From positions 27,931-91,930 of the forward strand of contig NZ_LGHK01000007.1 in NCBI RefSeq assembly GCF_001908235.1: DNA of 64,000 nt, in the 5' to 3' direction. Below the pieces are notes generated by a model. The model searched no databases, was not told where the DNA came from, and saw only the letters and a list, made by a program, of their open reading frames with translations. The translations under genes were made by a program, and so were the position numbers. This document shows, piece by piece, positions 62,225-64,000 of this stretch (position 1 is the stretch's first letter; each line of letters opens with the position of its first letter). This stretch comes from Bradyrhizobium sp. NAS96.2 (lineage in GTDB: Bacteria > Pseudomonadota > Alphaproteobacteria > Rhizobiales > Xanthobacteraceae).

Positions 62225-62796
62225 TCATGCTGCGCTCTTTTCTTCCGCTTTGGCGGCTGTATTCTCGAGAACGAAGGGCGCGCGCACGCCCGCGCTGAAT
62301 GCTTCTGCACATTCGAGCGCCTCTTTCACGCGCGCGGATGGGTCAGTCCATTCGCGAGTTGAGCGAAGCGAGCCGAGCGCGATCAGGTCGCCGCAGCCGC
62401 AGGCGTCAAAGCCGTGTGACGACTCCGCGACTTGAAAGTCATCCAAAATACGGAAAAGGCGGCCAGAATACCCCACCAAAAAGCTGCCGCCCTTCTCTGC
62501 CCCCTCTCTAGTGCGCGCAAATCCGCCCTCTTTCATCCGCGCGCGGGCGGCGTCGATAAAGTCAGTGACCATATAGGTCATCACGTCGATACCGACGCGC
62601 CGTGCCGGCGGATGAAATTTGAATGCGAGAAGTTGGCCATGCGGAACGACGACGTGAAGCCCATCACGAAATCGCCATTGCGAAAAACCTTGCGGTCATT
62701 GCGGACCACAAGCGCAAGACGCTCCGCGTTGACGCCAGCGCTATCCCCGCCGATGAAGACTTGGCCTTTGTCAACAAGGCCGACGATGCAGGTCAT
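62225..62796 (-). pseudogene. Proteasome-like Ntn-hydrolase gene with a frameshift
   Basis: The first 46 or so codons (from 62796) read MTCIVGLVDKGQVFIGGDSA and VFRNGDFVMGFTSSFRM, the start of a proteasome-beta/HslV-like Ntn hydrolase with Thr2 as nucleophile. A one-base loss near 62638 shifts the frame. In the next frame the protein continues QLLAFKFHPPARRVGIDV and then MTYMVTDFIDAARARMKEGG, FLVGYSGRLFRILDDFQVAE and FDACGCGDLIALGSL to the stop at 62225. Rejoined it would be about 190 residues. Such stand-alone proteins occur widely in bacteria and phages with unknown targets. Confidence 0.6.
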
Positions 62797-62809
62797 TCAA
62801 AGCCCCCAG

Positions 62810-63193
62810 CTAGGTGTAGTGGGTGCGTGCGCTAAACGGATAAGCATGCTTGAGTTTGAGGGGTTCTTCAACCGTTTCGCTCCAATAAGCTGATCGGTCT
62901 TCGCCCGTGTACTGGACTTGAACGATCTTCCCATTCTGATTTTGTGAGCCGAAGCTCCGCGCTATCCTGTCCCACATGGTTTGGGGCTCGCCTCCCCCCT
63001 TGAAATGGTAGTAGCGCGGTTCGCGTGATTGAGTATCCAGACGTGGCGTACAACAGCGCGAGCCGTCGCCATGCCAGGCGGTTGGTAGCAAGCCACAAAC
63101 GGCACAGCGCCGCCCGCTTAAAATACTACGGACGGCGCTGGCACCGCGCACCAGGAGGGAGAGCAAAATCCTGGCCCATTTGATGGCGCTCAA
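62810..63193 (-). CDS. Hypothetical protein, up to 127 aa
   Basis: The C-terminal 55 residues (MWDRIARSFGSQNQNGKIVQ, then YTGEDRSAYWSETVEEPLKL) look like coding sequence. The upstream part is Cys- and Arg-rich and may be a spurious extension. It ends 13 bp before the Ntn-hydrolase start on the same strand, so the two could be cotranscribed. No family recognised. Confidence 0.3.
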   Translation of the reverse strand: MSAIKWARILLSLLVRGASAVRSILSGRRCAVCGLLPTAWHGDGSRCCTPRLDTQSREPRYYHFKGGGEPQTMWDRIARSFGSQNQNGKIVQVQYTGEDRSAYWSETVEEPLKLKHAYPFSARTHYT

Positions 63194-63547
63194 ATCACGG
63201 AAAGGATTCGGAAACGCTATTCCGTATGACTCCGGGACGCGAAACGCGCGATCGAAGCGGCGGCAGCGTGGAGATGCGCCTGTCCGATATCGAGCCGAAG
63301 TTCAGATGCACAGTCTGTGGTCAGTGAGGTGCGAGCATTCGATCGGTTGACGTGCCGAATGCCTCGTGAGGGCATGATGCGGCAGGCACCGGCGCCGGTA
63401 GTCGAAAATCCTGATCTTCCTATGGTCATTCATGCGGTCTAGTGATCATTCATGATCATCCCGGTACATTACGAGGCTCTGCGCCACCTGAACTCCCTTG
63501 CCATCAGCTTGACCAGCGTCCGCACCCACGGCGACGGAGGACTCGGG
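63194..63547. other. Gene-free stretch
   Basis: No supported frame. A short tandem repeat of TCATTCATG type occurs at 63426-63455 around the phrase ggtcattcatgcgg / gatcattcatgatc. Confidence 0.3.
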
Positions 63548-63619
63548 AGCAAGGTCAAGGCAAGCTTCCGCGCCAGCGACCGCACCTACGGTGCACGCCG
63601 GGTCTTTCGTGACCTGCTT
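63548..63619 (+). pseudogene. IS3-family transposase (OrfB) fragment
   Basis: The frame reads KVKASFRASDRTYGARRVFR followed by DLL. This matches the SxxTYGxRRVxRDL motif at the start of IS3-family OrfB integrase domains. Nothing of the DDE core follows. A short scar of a former insertion. Confidence 0.5.
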
Positions 63620-63879
63620 CCCCCCAACAGACGACGCCCGCATCTTGTCCTGGCGGTGCTCGGAACAGCGTCGTCGTCAGGTTCTCGACAGCTATCGTCC
63701 ATAACTGGATCTCCAAAAAGGGAGCATAGCTGCCGATCGCAAGGAAGGAACATGGAGGGCGGTTGGGGTGCTCGGATGCGGCATGTTGGGACGTTCACAG
63801 CGTTTTCTGATGGGGCTGTGACGCTGCCGACTCGATTCCCAAGCAAATCACAGGTTTCAGATAGGCCTATATTCCGAAA
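63620..63879. other. Gene-free stretch near the window end
   Basis: No supported gene and no clear tts box before the frame at 63880. Confidence 0.25.
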
Positions 63880-64000
63880 GTGAGAACGAATGGAGTTCCG
63901 GTCAACCAACTGGACGCGTCAGCAATCGGGCAGCGCCGGTCCGCAAGAGAGCTCACGGGGGGGCTCCGTCCGCAGATTCGGCGGCCTTTGAGCAGCAGCT
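63880..64000 (+). CDS. Possible gene start running off the window
   Basis: A GTG at 63880 opens a frame to the end of the window: RTNGVPVNQLDASAIGQRRS, then ARELTGGLRPQIRRPLSS. The Ser/Arg/Gln-rich disordered N-terminus resembles those of type III effectors, but there is no clear Shine-Dalgarno. Very tentative. Confidence 0.25.
   Translation, partial: MRTNGVPVNQLDASAIGQRRSARELTGGLRPQIRRPLSSS

Noticed and set aside
1..64000. CRISPR arrays, tRNA genes, rRNA genes and ICE att sites
   Set aside because: No regular short repeat-spacer array, no tRNA-like cloverleaf and no integrase-adjacent direct repeat were recognised by reading; absence should be confirmed with dedicated searches.

Overview
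The window looks like part of an alpha-proteobacterial rhizobial symbiosis island, most likely Bradyrhizobium. Three observations support this: a complete ICE-type tra/trb conjugation cluster of the kind carried by rhizobial symbiosis ICEs; a dispersed set of Nod-factor decoration and regulation genes (noeI-like methyltransferase, nolK-noeL for GDP-fucose, nodM, a NolL/NodX-like acyltransferase, a NodVW-like two-component pair); and many decayed genes and insertion-sequence scars between them. The genus call is an inference. No rRNA, tRNA, att site or CRISPR array was seen.

Layout. 1-3.5 kb: remnant of a MerR-type promoter, then a badly frameshifted SKWP-repeat (RipS/XopAD-type) type III effector gene and a small four-helix membrane protein. 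3.9-7.6 kb: ICE excision/transfer entry region, with a decayed DUF2285 (FseA-like) gene, an RdfS-like excisionase, a RepA-like gene with an internal deletion, DUF2840, traF and a lytic transglycosylase. 7.68-11.55 kb: an intact IS66-family element with an exact 8-bp target duplication, inserted beside an older IS66 right end; together they split the entry operon from its relaxase. 11.7-27.2 kb: relaxase, traG, copG, an MFS cargo gene, then trbBCDEJKLFGI and a DUF2274 gene, all on the plus strand, mostly with 4-bp ATGA/GTGA overlaps.

27.2-31.9 kb is gene-poor and holds one small conserved-looking protein, an IS5-like transposase scar and an acyl-CoA dehydrogenase with a perfect 14-bp palindrome in its promoter. 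31.9-43.6 kb holds noeI-like and RND exporter genes, pabA-pabB, a Dabb-domain protein, bioD-bioA and nolK-noeL. 43.6-49.0 kb holds a second MerR-type promoter remnant, a Bcr/CflA-type MFS gene, an alpha/beta-hydrolase pseudogene and nodM. 49.1-54.4 kb holds a single-domain response regulator, the NodW/NodV-like pair and the acyltransferase.

55-61.9 kb is a self-contained catabolic cassette: a divergent LysR regulator, an SDR dehydrogenase, a split transketolase, a TRAP transporter (DctP plus fused DctQM) and a small terminal ORF. 62.2-64.0 kb is debris: a frameshifted proteasome-like Ntn hydrolase, an IS3 fragment and the possible start of another gene.

Working together: fucose made by NoeL/NolK can be attached to Nod factor and then decorated (NoeI methylation, possible NolL-type acetylation). 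NodM supplies glucosamine-6-phosphate, and the RND pump may export product. The most notable unexplained signal is a shared intergenic element of about 66 bp, found upstream of noeI, near nodM and partly upstream of nodV. It contains TTAC...GTA dyads and could be the binding site of the NodW-like regulator.
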